DNA of 64,000 nt from Nematopogon swammerdamellus (lineage: Eukaryota; Arthropoda; Insecta; Lepidoptera; Adelidae), in NCBI GenBank assembly GCA_946902875.1, contig OX336336.1, forward strand, positions 2,636,545-2,700,544, in the 5' to 3' direction. A program made the position numbers and the translations under genes. Below, in pieces: positions 22,993 to 33,989 of this stretch (position 1 is its first letter; each line of letters begins with the position of its first letter). The notes under the pieces are model-generated. The model did no database searches, was not told the DNA's origin, and saw only the letters and a list, made by a program, of their open reading frames with translations.

Positions 22993-23213
22993 CAGTGCTG
23001 GCTGTTTCTGTAAAAAATAAATTATTATGACAACCGGGATTCACGGATTTGATGTGTAAACATCACTAGCGAGTGTCGCTGTCATTGTTACTGTTACCGA
23101 ACCGCAATTCACTCCAGTTCCGAAAAATCCTCGGGGTCCCTGTATTTATGTTTACACAATAAAACGAAAGCTTATATATTGAACATACCTAAGCGAAAGT
23201 ATATGCACGTATA

Positions 23214-23580
23214 AAGTAGATAGATAGATAGAAATACTTTATTGCTCCAAAAAACATTTAACATAAACACACAATAAGAAATTTACATGAGGGGCAAAGG
23301 CGGACTTATCCCTTACAGGGATTTCTCCCAGTCAACCTTTGGATGTTTGAGAGTCGTATGTTGCGAGATATAAGTAGGTAGTAGCAAAAGACTTGAGTGT
23401 GGGAATGTAAAATATAATATAAGGAAAATAACTATAATATACTATAATATACACTACATATAAGTACATACTAGTTAATTAAACGTATAAATTACTATTT
23501 ATAGATTAAATTAAATACATATGAATTACAATTTAAAGTAAAGTATTAGATTTTAAATTAGTAAAGTAGATTTAGATTAG
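23214..23580 (-). mobile_element. LINE-F 3' UTR with TAGA end
   Basis: (TAGA)n at 23217-23232 followed by 'aaatactttattgctccaaa', 'aggggcaaaggcggacttat' and 'tttggatgtttgagagtcgt'. Confidence 0.82.
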
Positions 23581-23637
23581 ATTAGTAGATTACTAGTAGA
23601 TTAGATTAGTAAAGTATTAAAAGTATGCGTTGATCTG

Positions 23638-23772
23638 ATGCGTAAATAACGTATTCGTTATTTACGCATAAACGTATAACGTATTCGTTATTTACGCATA
23701 AACGTATAACGTATTCGTTATTTACGCATAAAAAATAACGTATTCGTTATTTGCGTATTGCGTAAATAACGG
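23638..23772. repeat. Tandem palindromic repeat, period 30 bp
   Basis: Units of 'acgtattcgttatttacgca' plus 'taaacgtata' repeat about three times, with a fourth diverged. Each unit can fold: 'gcgtaaataacg' pairs with 'cgttatttacgc'. Confidence 0.85.
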
Positions 23773-24014
23773 ATTCCTGGAAAAACTATAATTAATTAAT
23801 TGGCTATAATGATGCGATTTTTTTTTAAATATTATATATATTATTTTGTGCGAAGCGGCCCGAAGCCAAGTTTAAGGTATTACACATTTTGACGCCAGCC
23901 TGCACAATTTTACTAAATTTAACGAAATCAAAGTAGCAGTTAGTATGCACCATTACGAGACAATAAATACACCGACCGATCATACATTGAATACAATTTG
24001 TATAATGAAATAAA

Positions 24015-24540
24015 AGTTAAATTACAAATAAAAAAAAACTTCCGACACATTAACAACCCTTAAAAAGTAAAAAATAATTTCCGCTTAGTTACTTAAAGAA
24101 TTCCGAGGACCGCTAAGTAAATTAAATAAAACTCAAAACATAATTCGGTAACGTCTCGTCCCACGAACCGCGCAGCTCTAAGTTTTATTTTATTTACTTA
24201 CCGGTTCCCCGACGCCTTTAAGTAACTAAACGGATATTGTTTTTGACTTTTTAAGGGTTCTTGATGTGTTGGAGGTTTTAAAATTTGTAATTAAACTTTT
24301 ATTTCAAGGTTTTTAAGAGATGTACCTAATTGGAAAATTGCCTATGATCTTCGAATCGGCTGACCTAGTCTTCATCAAACATGGCTAAAAACCATATCCC
24401 GGTCAAATCAGCTTTCTAATAAAATAAAAACTGCATCCAAATCGGTCCATTCGTTTGGGAGCTACAATGCCACAGACACACAGCCAGACAGGCATAGGCT
24501 TCAAATTTATAACACCCATCTTTTTGCGTCGGGGATTAAA
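24015..24540 (+). mobile_element. Rep-H, diverged copy
   Basis: Diverged arms ('cttaaagaattccgaggacc' / 'ggttccccgacgcctttaag') and end 'gcgtcggggattaaaaa'. The (CA)n tract is reduced to 'cacagacacacagcc'. Confidence 0.75.
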
Positions 24541-24582
24541 AATACTGCGTCCAATAGTTTCAGTAAACCGGCGGCGTCCAGA

Positions 24583-25512
24583 CTTAAGGCCGGCCACATA
24601 CGTACGTCAGGTACTACGATCGGGTTCCCTGATCAGGTTACCGAATCAGGGTACCTGAAGGCGTCAAATCCATACAAACGAACGCTCCTGCACACACGTC
24701 AGGGAGCTAAACGTTCGGTTAAAAAACCGAACCGAACCGAACGTCCGGTCCGAATGCACTGCCCGTGAATTTGGACAGAACGTTAGGTTTTTTAACCTAA
24801 TCGGTCGCCCGCAGTCGCGCTAGCCGCAAACCACTCGGCCACCCGCCGCGAAAGCGGGTGGCCGAGTGGTTTGGGCATCGGCTTCTCATGCGGGAGGTCC
24901 TAGGCTCGAATCCGATCGCCGTGTACCAATGAGTTTTTTCTGACGAAAAAATTTACGTGCAAACCTACACCTGCTGCTTCACCGTTCGGAACCGGTGTAA
25001 AACTGTAGGTCCCTTCCCTTGCCCCTTACTAGGTGGTAGGCTCAAATTGTAGCCGACTGGGTTGGTACCACCGTACTGGATGTAATATGGCCGTATAGCA
25101 GCCTCGCTTGTGTTCTCCTCTAGTCCAGTATAGCCAGCAATCCAGGGAAGTCTCCGGTATGGCACCTACCTTCTCGGAGGTGATATTGGCTAGTCAGAGC
25201 ATGTGCTTTGCCCCTCTGACTCAGCCACCCATACCGGATTACATCAAAAAAACCATACTGTGAACGTCCCCACACTGTTCGGTTCGACTGTACGGTTTTT
25301 CTTCACTTGATATAGCAAGAAAGCATCCACAGTAATTCATCGTCGTCCATGTTGAACACTACACGATGCGACCGTGCTGGGCGGACTCTGTCGCACGGCT
25401 GAGGTGCGCAGAAACCGAATGCGTTCTACCGCACGTGGGTGGGGCTCGTTCGATCAGGTTACCGAATCAGGGAATCGAATCGGGTACCCGACGTGTGTGC
25501 CAAGCCTAAACG
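24583..25512. mobile_element. Possible TIR element carrying a SINE-B
   Basis: 'gatcaggttaccgaatcagg' occurs at both ends, and outer ends 'ttaaggccggccacatacg' and 'cgtgtgtgccaagcctaaa' are roughly inverted. SINE-B lies within. Confidence 0.45.
24838..25255 (+). mobile_element. SINE-B, full length
   Basis: The head is tRNA-like: A-box-like 'ggtggccgagtggtttggg' and B-box-like 'aggctcgaatccgatc', as in Leu/Ser tRNAs. It is followed by 'caatgagttttttctgac', 'aaatttacgtgcaaacctac', the core shared with SINE-A and the tail 'cccataccggattacatc'. A short palindrome ('ccactcggccacccgc' / 'gcgggtggccgagtgg') overlaps its 5' end. Confidence 0.9.
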
Positions 25513-25929
25513 ATGGACTCGTATTTATAGACCTGTCAAGCTCGCTGAATCGTACGTTTTGATCGGCTTGGACTCGGCTAATCCCAGGCGCCCCAATTCG
25601 ATAGGCCGACCTCTAACTCAACGTGACTTTGACGTTTCGCTGCCATACCTTGTTGAGTTAGTGGTCCTCATATCAGGAAATTGAGCCGTTTAACCTGTTT
25701 CTGAACTTAGATGTTTTTAGTGACTACTTAGGCCAGATTGGAATGTTAGATTGCGATTTTAGCTATGGACCAAAGGAGATAGTCAACAAAGTGTCATTTT
25801 AAAATGACTAAATATGAAACTATGGATACGAACTAATTATGGCAAAAGAAATGTATTGTTCTAGGGCGTACAAATCTACAATAATCTCACAAATAATATA
25901 AAAAAATTAGAATCAAACACTACGTTTTG

Positions 25930-26010
25930 TACCGTGTGGGGTCGGTACTTAAAAAGAATAGCCCCACTGCATCTCTCCCCTTCGCATGTCGTAAAAGTCG
26001 ACTAAGGGAT
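25930..26010 (-). repeat. Rep-C end fragment
   Basis: 'taccgtgtggggtcggtact' and 'cccactgcatctctcccctt'. 25515-25925 unassigned. Confidence 0.75.
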
Positions 26011-26370
26011 CGTCAGCCTTGGCAGCTCAGTGGTGCGGTCAGTTATTGGATGGGTGACCGCCCGACCGTTGGAGGCTGACCGTGGTTCGGATTCCACGTT
26101 AAACTGTAGGTCCCTTCCCTTCTTACCTTACTGGGTGGTAGGGTTTATCCCGGCCGGGTTGGTACCACCGCACTGAGCGAAACGTCGGTCGAAACGGCTA
26201 TGTAAATAGTTCGTGTTTTCCGTCCAGTTCAGTGTAGCCGGCGCGAAATGAAGGGAAGCACTGACATAGCACCTAGTTCACCCGGGGTTATGGGCTGACA
26301 TCACGGATGTTGTAGGTGATGTAGCCAACCGTGTCAGTTTCCATAAAAAAAAAAAAAAAAAAAAAAAAAC
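26008..26370 (+). mobile_element. SINE-A, head partly deleted, long poly(A)
   Basis: 'ggcagctcagtggtgcggtc' jumps to 'ttattggatgggtgaccgcc', so the first half of the 5S-like block is missing; core and tail are complete with about 25 A. Confidence 0.88.
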
Positions 26371-26584
26371 GTTCCAAACGGCTGCCAGATTGTACTTCCT
26401 GAATAATTAGAACTGAACATGGCTACATAAATACATTTTGTCAATTTTAGTATTATTTACCAACTTGTCTTCAGTACTGTGTCTGTCTGTCTGTCTGTTG
26501 GTCTGTCCGTCTGTCTCCAGAATATTTACAATATTACCTAGCCTTGTCTATTGCGCCTACAATAATTTTAGTTTACTGATAATT

Positions 26585-26960
26585 TTGATAGATAGAAAAT
26601 TCTTTATTGCTCCAGTAAACATTAACAGTAACAAATACATTGGAAAATTTACATAACGTGCAAAGGCGGACTTATCCCTTACAGATATTTCTTACAGTCA
26701 ACCTTTGGATGTTTGAGATTCGATAATATAGTGGAATGTAAGTAGGTAGTAGCGAAAGAGTTGAGCGTGACAATTATTGAAGATAAAATAATAATAAGAA
26801 TACTTATTAACAATACATATAAGTACATGCTAGTAAAATATAAGCCATACATGTTTAATACATATAAATTAATAAATATATAGAATATTATATACAAATA
26901 AATATACATATACATACATACTTGTCCATCCATTAAATTTTTTTTTAAACTTGTACTTAT
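26585..26960 (-). mobile_element. LINE-F 3' UTR
   Basis: 'gatagatagaaaattcttta', 'gcaaaggcggacttatccct' and 'tttggatgtttgagattcg'. Confidence 0.8.
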
Positions 26961-27057
26961 TTTTAACGGCATAAATGTAGCGAATATTTGTGTAACGTTT
27001 TTGGAGATTAATAAAGAGATTAAACCGAACTATGTAATTAAATTTAGTATGTTATTA

Positions 27058-27099
27058 GGGTTCCGTATCCAGTACGGGACCCTATTAGTAAGCCTACGC

Positions 27100-27131
<32 letters not shown>

Positions 27132-27308
27132 CGTCCGTCCGAGGGCTGTATCTCTTGAACCGTAATAGGTAGCCCGTTGAAATTTTCACAGAATATGTGT
27201 TATTATGGCCGATATAATAACAAATAAGAAAAATAAGAAAAAGTAATGCCATGACATGGCAATACGGATCCCTTGGTGCGCGAGTTCGACTCGTACTTGG
27301 CCGGTTTT
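27058..27308 (+). repeat. Rep-I copy
   Basis: 'gggttccgtatccagtacgg' to 'gcgcgagttcgactcgtact' and 'tggccggtttta'. The right end contains a B-box-like word 'gagttcgactcg'. Confidence 0.8.
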
Positions 27309-27662
27309 ATAAGGACAATGCATTTGCAGTAAAGAAACATAATAAAAAAACTATAACCTAAAATCTAATAACGCTATTATTATTTCATGGAACCTAACGT
27401 TGGTGACTAGATCAACTGGTGCACACGTTATTTCATCCCATTAGCTGTACAGCAACATAGATATCATGTCAGTGCATCCCTTTAATCGTGCCGGGTACAC
27501 TAGACTGGACGAAACACCGTCGAGATATAATATGTAATTTTTACTAGAGAGCGCATTCGGAGAGCGCGCCACGTTTCACCGAGTTGAAGCCATAGAGCTG
27601 CAACGGAGTTAGTCGATGGCTAACCTCCGCGTCGGCGACGACACGTAGCTACACGCGTCCGT

Positions 27663-27687
27663 CCCCCCCCCCCCCCCCCCCCCCCCC
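27663..27687 (+). repeat. Poly-C tract
   Basis: About 25 consecutive C inside a moderately GC-rich unassigned stretch (27540-27790). Confidence 0.8.
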
Positions 27688-27879
27688 ATTTCGCCCGCCT
27701 CAGGCTCAGCTTCCCCCCTGCGCCTACCATCGTCTACCGCTCGGCGGTGCTAATATATTATTAAGTGGCTGTGTGCACCGCGCCTAATACCTCAGTTGTT
27801 ACTTGAAATTCCTTCGTAGCGCATCCTCTTTATACAATAAAACGATTTTGATTTGAAATATTTCCTGAAGTGTTTCCCG

Positions 27880-28050
27880 AATCCTTTAACCTGGGCGTTT
27901 ACAAACGTTGTATTAACAGGCTAGACAGCCTAGCAACGGTCCGCAAATCTGCTGGCATGGCACCTAACTGAGCGTGATTTTGCGAGGAGAGGTGTTTTTG
28001 GGTCTGTCGAATGCACCATTGGTCTTTCGGCACAGCCACCCATGTTGGTT
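27880..28050 (+). mobile_element. LINE-K related 3' end
   Basis: 'cctttaacctgggcgtttac', 'ctagacagcctagcaacggt' and 'cacagccacccatgttggtt', followed by 'tacataaaaaa'; the same family as 41780-42195. Confidence 0.8.
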
Positions 28051-28059
28051 TACATAAAA

Positions 28060-29980
28060 AAGTAACATCACGATGGAAAACACGAACAATTTTTCATAGT
28101 AGTTTCCTTCGAGGAAAAAATATAGGCGGGGTTAGGGTATCACTTGTCTCACAAAAGTGTTACCAAATGTCATACTCTGTAGGTATGTCAGTTATGTATG
28201 TGGCTGGTATCAATTCGCTTTGACAGAAAGTTTCTTAATTATGTGGTATGACATCGCGCTTGAATTTATTATTTTATTTCCAAAGGCCGTATCGACCAAT
28301 TTTCACGAAACCTGAAATGCGGTGATACCAAAGATTTTGGAAGGTTTTTCCTTCCAAAATCTTTGGGTGATACCAATGTAGGCAAATCATATTGTGTTAT
28401 GTTTTACGGTCCCTTGCTTAAAGCGTGCTACAAACCTTTACTTTAAACTGGCTTGATTGTTTTGATTATTCAGTTAAATCGTTACGTGAGTAGGCAAAAC
28501 TGAGAACTGTACAGTTGAAGTGATAACTAATCCAATTATCAGAAAACACAGTTAAAACTGTGCAGTCTTTTTTTCACTTTTACACGTTTTTTACAATATT
28601 TTCCTGCTTCGTCTTCTACTTTTCAACGCACAATAGTCCAATATATGCCGCAGTCGAAGCCATAATCCGTGAACGTGTGACTCGTAAGCCAAAGCAGATT
28701 AGAACTGAGGCATCTGACGATTTAAAACTGATCATGTGTAAACACTAAGGATATCAGTTTTAAATAACTGTTCGTTAAAACTGTACAGTTAAAACTAAAG
28801 GTGTGTAGCCAGCTTAACCGAGGAATATTCCGTTGCTAGTGCATCTCATATCATAAATTATCGGTCTCCACAATGGAGGCTTCGCTGGGGGATTAAAAGG
28901 CTCATGCGCTAACGTCGGCTCACTTAGCTTCTGTAATCTAAGGTTTAACCGTTCCTGAGCTAATCCTAAGATATTCCTAAGCGACGTTTATGTGTGCCAG
29001 TCTAATTGGCAGTTTTTCATATGGTTAGAAATACATTGTGACGTTGTTGCTACAATAGAATGTCATACACGTTTGGATAATGAAATGTATATGTAATATA
29101 AAAAAACTGTATGCATTTTATTGTATATTGTTGTATATTGTATATTAAGCATTCATTAGACAGCATGACTTTACTCGAATTTGTTACAATTTGTTCTATC
29201 TATTTATTTGCTCATTTATATTTTACATAATAAGATTATTTCATAATTATTATATTTTAATTATATTGTCTTTCGAAATTGTGGTTTCATATTTTGTATT
29301 ATATTAAATTACAATTTATAATTAAAATAAAACTAAAATTAAGACTACAATTAAAATATAAAACAAAGAGTCCTTATAAGAAATAAAAGAATTTAAGACG
29401 TATTATTAATATTACATTAAAACCTAATGACTTTGAATGCCTTACCTAACTAACTTACCGCCTAACCTTAACTACCTTCAAATAAAATACAAATATTATC
29501 AAAATTCTTCACTTTTTAGGGTTTAGTCGCAAAATGCGAAAAAAGGGACCCTAATTTTCATTTTGTATGCCAGCAGATTGTAAAGTTACAAACGCGAAAA
29601 AAACTTTAATTTCAAAGTGATAACATGTACCTAGGTACGTTAACGGGATACGGACTCGGTCGTTAGTTGTTGTGTTGGCGGTGCTTTTGATGTGACGACC
29701 TGGTGACAATTTGTCCAATCATCAAAATATGTTATCGTATTAGCTGCGGGCTCTGTGCGGTGCAAACGGCACGATGATGCCATCGTAGAACATGTCGCAA
29801 TGCTGTCTTCCTAATACGAAAAAAACCATCGTTTAAATTCAATCTATGATTTAAGCAAAATAGTTAGTGTTAGGAGGCCAAAAAGATAAACGTACATTAT
29901 CAATTGTTTTTTTCAAAGTGACAACAATGTGAATGAAAACATTAGTATGTACTTTTATTTGGTGACTTGAATATTATAAA
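28060..29980. other. Unassigned AT-rich stretch
   Basis: No gene recognised. 28328-28368 contains a short perfect hairpin ('aaagattttggaagg' / 'ccttccaaaatcttt'). The remainder is AT-rich with scattered short ORFs. Confidence 0.5.
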
Positions 29981-29984
29981 GTTA

Positions 29985-30195
29985 CAAGCTGTGCCCGCGG
30001 CTCCGCCCGCTCTCATATTTCACTTCACTGCTAACCTCATAGGCCATTTAGCGTGATAGTAAGTAGCCTATAGTTGATGGGAAGAATCAAGCTATCCGTA
30101 GAATTTTGTTTTATTAAAATCGGTTCAGTAGTTCTCGAGTTATAAGCGGACAGACAGACAGACAGAAAGCAGACGTTGGATTTTATTATAGGTAA
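29985..30195 (+). mobile_element. Rep-D copy
   Basis: 'caagctgtgcccgcggctcc' to 'gcagacgttggattttatta'. 30200-30820 is unassigned; a short ORF at 30564 has no recognisable domain. Confidence 0.8.
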
Positions 30196-30819
30196 TAATT
30201 AAATAATTAAATATTTGTATACATTTTATAGAATTCATTAAAACAAATTACGCTTTGTATTTTTAACTGATTTTTTTTTATTTAATAACATTTTGTTACC
30301 CGTACGCCTACTTGGACACCATTTACCACATCCGAAATGTTTGCTTGAATATAATCCAGATCTGCACTAAGCGAACTTTTGGTACATTATTTTAGAGCAA
30401 AATTATATCAATAAACAAGAAATACAAATACAAACAAAAAAACTTAACTAAACCTCTATAGTGCTGTGAAGATAAAAATTCAAACATTATTCATCGGAGA
30501 CAAAAACCATTTCGATAAAAATCCTGGATATTTCGTTGTACTCGTACCCAGCTGGACTCGTCGATGCCTGTGTGGAGAAAGCTAAACTTTTCACTTACTT
30601 TGCGCAGACTCATGGAGCACCGTTGGGATAAGTCCTCGCCGACCGACGAGCAATCCTTAAGAACACTGTCCTACCTTCTCATTCAACCACACACTTTCCT
30701 ACGCTCCTGTGTATCCGAGTTCGCACTGAGAAAAGTCATACGCTTCGTGAAACCATAATATACAGAGTGTTCGGCACATCGACCAACAATGTGACCTGTG
30801 GTGCGGTGTTTGGTCATTC

Positions 30820-30985
30820 GCGGTTGCGGTCATTCAGTGCGGTGGTACCAACCCGGGCGGGTTAAACACCCTGGTACGATGAGAAGGTGGTAAGGTGAGA
30901 AGGGATTATAGTTTTACGTGGAATCCGAATCACGGTCAGCCCCCGACAGTCGACCGACCGCCACCACTGAGCTACCGAGGCTTAT
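30820..30985 (-). mobile_element. SINE-A 5' part
   Basis: From 'attcagtgcggtggtaccaa' to 'ccaccactgagctaccgagg'; 3' half missing. Confidence 0.82.
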
Positions 30986-31160
30986 ATCGTTATCAAATTC
31001 TGTGTTAATTTTAAATGTGAATAATGATTTTGAGGAGAACTTGACACAGTTACTGGTAACACCGATTAGAGTCAAGCAAGTTGTCTCCGTCCAATAAACT
31101 GACAAGCCTCTCGCCTCAAGCCTATTTTCCTCTCTCATTGTTAGATATGAGTATCGTACT

Positions 31161-31204
31161 AGAGAGAGAGAGAGAGAGAGAGAGAGTGAGAGAGAGAGAG
31201 AGAG
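31161..31204 (+). repeat. (GA)n microsatellite
   Basis: About 44 bp of GA with one GT interruption. Confidence 0.92.
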
Positions 31205-31277
31205 GGGCAGGTATCGACTGCGCTCTAGTTTCAATTAGGTTCGTGAACGTATGCCAAGTAAGGCCTAGCGAATGGTG

Positions 31278-31663
31278 TTAAGGCGCCTAGTAACGCTAAA
31301 TGCGGATTTTTGAACAAGTAGCCCGTGATAACTAGACTAATATAAAGGCTAAAAACTACTGCAAAATATAGAACAATTCTTTGTCTATCGATCACATGTT
31401 TTTCGTTGTAAAATTTGATCATTTTCTATACAAACTATACAGTAAACCAAATATCGATTTTTTTTCAGCGCGATCTTTGAAGACTTGATCTCAGAAACTA
31501 AAGAGAATTTGAATGGAATTTTTATAGCAAAATGACGCCATTATATAACATATCTATCGATCACACGCTTTTCAAAGTTCCAATGCGAAGGATCGCAATT
31601 TAAGAAATAACCCCATATGAAAACTACTATGCGCTACGCTTTTGGCGTTACTAGGCGCCTTAA
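31278..31663. mobile_element. MITE with TTAA flanks (386 bp)
   Basis: Ends TTAA-GGCGCCTAGTAACGC and GCGTTACTAGGCGCC-TTAA are perfect inverted copies. The TTAA duplication is that of piggyBac-type elements. The interior is non-coding and 'tatcgatcacatg' / 'tatcgatcacacg' occurs twice. Confidence 0.85.
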
Positions 31664-31914
31664 ACTAAGTAGGTACTACTGGTATGGTTTCACGAAGTAT
31701 AGTGACTGCCTCAATGTGCCCGCCAGCTAATCCGCCTCGTCTTTGATATTTAACCTCTCCTGGGACAACACGGCGCACTGCACAAGCCAGCCAGACATAA
31801 TTTGTCGTTCGAATCGATCAGATTCAGTAACACTGCAGGTGTTTACGTGGTAATTGACTGTGAAATACCACGAAATTTGAGTATGAAGACCGATAATCAG
31901 CCTTATTGAATAGC

Positions 31915-32225
31915 TAGCTTTTGCCCGCGGCTTCGCTCCCGTGAAATTCGTATTTAAAAACAAGAAAGTAAGTAAGCGCAAATAACAATTCGGTTTGTAT
32001 GAGAACCATATCTTAGCTTAACCGAAACTGAATTTTATTTAGCCTATCCTGTGTCTCGTATAGTTAAATGTGCTTGGATTAAGTTTAATCGAATTCGGAT
32101 GATCGGCTTAAGAGTTATTGAGGAATATACATACATACAGAAAATTTATTTTTATTATCATACATAGAGTCTACAAACGCGGTATTTCGTAAAACAAAAT
32201 AACTAACTCAATGACCATCCCTTAC
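31915..32225 (+). repeat. Rep-E copy
   Basis: 'tttgcccgcggcttcgctcc', 'gaattcggatgatcggctta' and 'actcaatgaccatccctta'. Confidence 0.75.
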
Positions 32226-32253
32226 AGATTTAATAATATTATATTAGTACGTG

Positions 32254-33175
32254 GGCTGTTCCGAAAATTGTTAGCCACAGAATAAATACTTTTTTTTTTC
32301 CTGAAACTATTTTGATTTGAATGCTAATTTAAATACAAATCTCCTTGATGAAAATTATTAGCCACCTATGTGTAGTTCTTTTTTTAAATATTTTTAACGG
32401 TTAGCCGTCACTCATATTTTATTTGCAACAATGGACGTCTCGCGAGAAGCTTTTCGTGTTATGATTTTCTATGCTTATAAACGAGGGTTAACCTTCAAGG
32501 AATCTCACGAAAATTTGCAAGCTGCTTCTGGGGAGTCTGCTCCTGCGTTAGCAACAGTTACTTATTGATTTCGTGAATTTAAACGTGGTCGAGAGAACCT
32601 AAACGACGACCCCAGACCCGGCCGACCATCAACTGCAGTCACTCATGAAAACGTCATCAGGGTAGAGTGGCTATTGCGGGAGATTAGACACATTACACAT
32701 CTGTAGATTCAGGCTGAACTGAAGATTGGTATTGCGAAGTTTGTCTGTTCGTCAAGTTTTCGGGGAGTTGAATAGCGAGCGCCCAAGGAGCGGCGTCCGT
32801 GGCATTCTTTTTCACCAAGATAACGCGCCCGCTCACACACCGGTAGAAACATGGACTATTTGACAACTTCGGGGGTACAAAGGTTATCCCATCCTCCGTA
32901 CAGCCCAGATTTAGCTCCATGCGATTTTTTTTATTTCCCACGGTAAAAAAAAATGCTTCGCGGGCAAAAATTCAACACTGCAGACGACGCCGTCAATGAA
33001 TTTCGGAATTATTTTTCGACCTCCCGCAAGATACGTTTTTTAAATGTTTTGAAACCTGGTTCACCCGAATGCTTAAGTGCATAGGGATTGGAGGGAAATA
33101 TTTTGAAAAGCTGTAAATATTTTTTTTTTCATATTCTAACTATTTTTCATTTCACTAACAATTTTCGGAACAGCC
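32254..33175 (+). pseudogene. Mariner transposase relic with both TIRs
   Basis: TIRs 'ggctgttccgaaaattgtta' (32254) and 'taacaattttcggaacagcc' (to 33175) are perfect. The frame starting at 32431 reads MDVSREAFRVMIFYAYKRGL (HTH region), then a stop in TY*FREFKRGRENL, the RPGRPSTAVT linker and VEWLLREIRHITH. It then jumps to FHQDNAPAHT (second catalytic Asp) and PYSPDLAPCDFFLFP (third Asp). The middle with the first Asp is deleted. Full-length mariners are about 1.3 kb; this copy is about 0.92 kb and cannot encode an active enzyme. Confidence 0.92.
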
Positions 33176-33454
33176 TATGTATTTATAGGGCGGATTTAGT
33201 TTCTTTAGAAATGCTACAATTCAGGCCGAACGAGAACACAGAATAAACAAATGAGAACACGCCCTGAAACTTTGGTTTCGTCCCACACGTATTCTGTATG
33301 TCGGGGGCAATGTTACACCCACATAGGTCGAGCTCTCACAAATGCCAGTCGTGTTGTTTTTGAGTCTAAACTGGTTGAGATATTGGCAAATTTGTTTTAC
33401 ATATTATTTTAATTAATGATCGAGATTACTTGAAAAGGTCAAATTGAACTTTTT

Positions 33455-33940
33455 TTTATGTAATTCGGTATGGGTGGCTGAGTCGGAGGGGCCAAAGCAC
33501 ATTCTCCGACCAGCCAATATCACTTCCGAGAAGGTGAGTGGTTTGGGCATCGGCTTCTCATGCTAGAAGTCCGAGGTTCGAATCCGGTCGGCGTGTACCA
33601 ATGAGTTTTTTCTGACCTCATTGGTACACGCCGACCGGATTCGATAAAAAATTGTGTGCATACCTACAACTGCTGCTTCACCGTTCGAAATCGGTGTAAA
33701 ACTGTAGGTCCTTTCCCTTGCCCCTTACTAGGTGGTAGGCTCAAATTGTAGCCGACTGGATTGATACCATCGTACTGGACGTAAGATGGCCGCATAGCAG
33801 CCTCGGTTGTGTTCTCTAGTCCGATGTAGCCAGCATTCCAGTTAAGTGTCCGGTATGGCTCCTACCTTCTCGGATATTGGTTGGTCAGACCATGTGATTT
33901 GGCCAGTCCGACTCAGCCACCCATATCGGATTATATAAAA
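33455..33940 (+). mobile_element. SINE-B composite (antisense tail joined to a full copy)
   Basis: 33455-33533 is an antisense SINE-B tail ('aattcggtatgggtggctga'). At 33534 it joins a sense copy ('gtggtttgggcatcggcttc', 'gaggttcgaatccggtcgg', core, tail 'cccatatcggattatataaa'). A local inverted duplication of the head, 'ttcgaatccggtcggcgtgt' / 'acacgccgaccggattcga', lies at 33580-33645. Confidence 0.87.
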
Positions 33941-33989
33941 AAGAGTCGGCATTTGATTCTTGAAACATTTGAGTTGTACAACGAGCTGG

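Noticed and set aside
23638..23772. CRISPR-like array
   Set aside because: No unique spacers; units are contiguous, palindromic and in eukaryotic DNA.
24849..24925. A functional Leu/Ser tRNA gene
   Set aside because: A and B box-like words are present but the unit continues into a SINE-B body and the 3' acceptor stem does not close.
32431..33085. Active mariner transposase gene
   Set aside because: In-frame stop, loss of the central region and of the first catalytic Asp.
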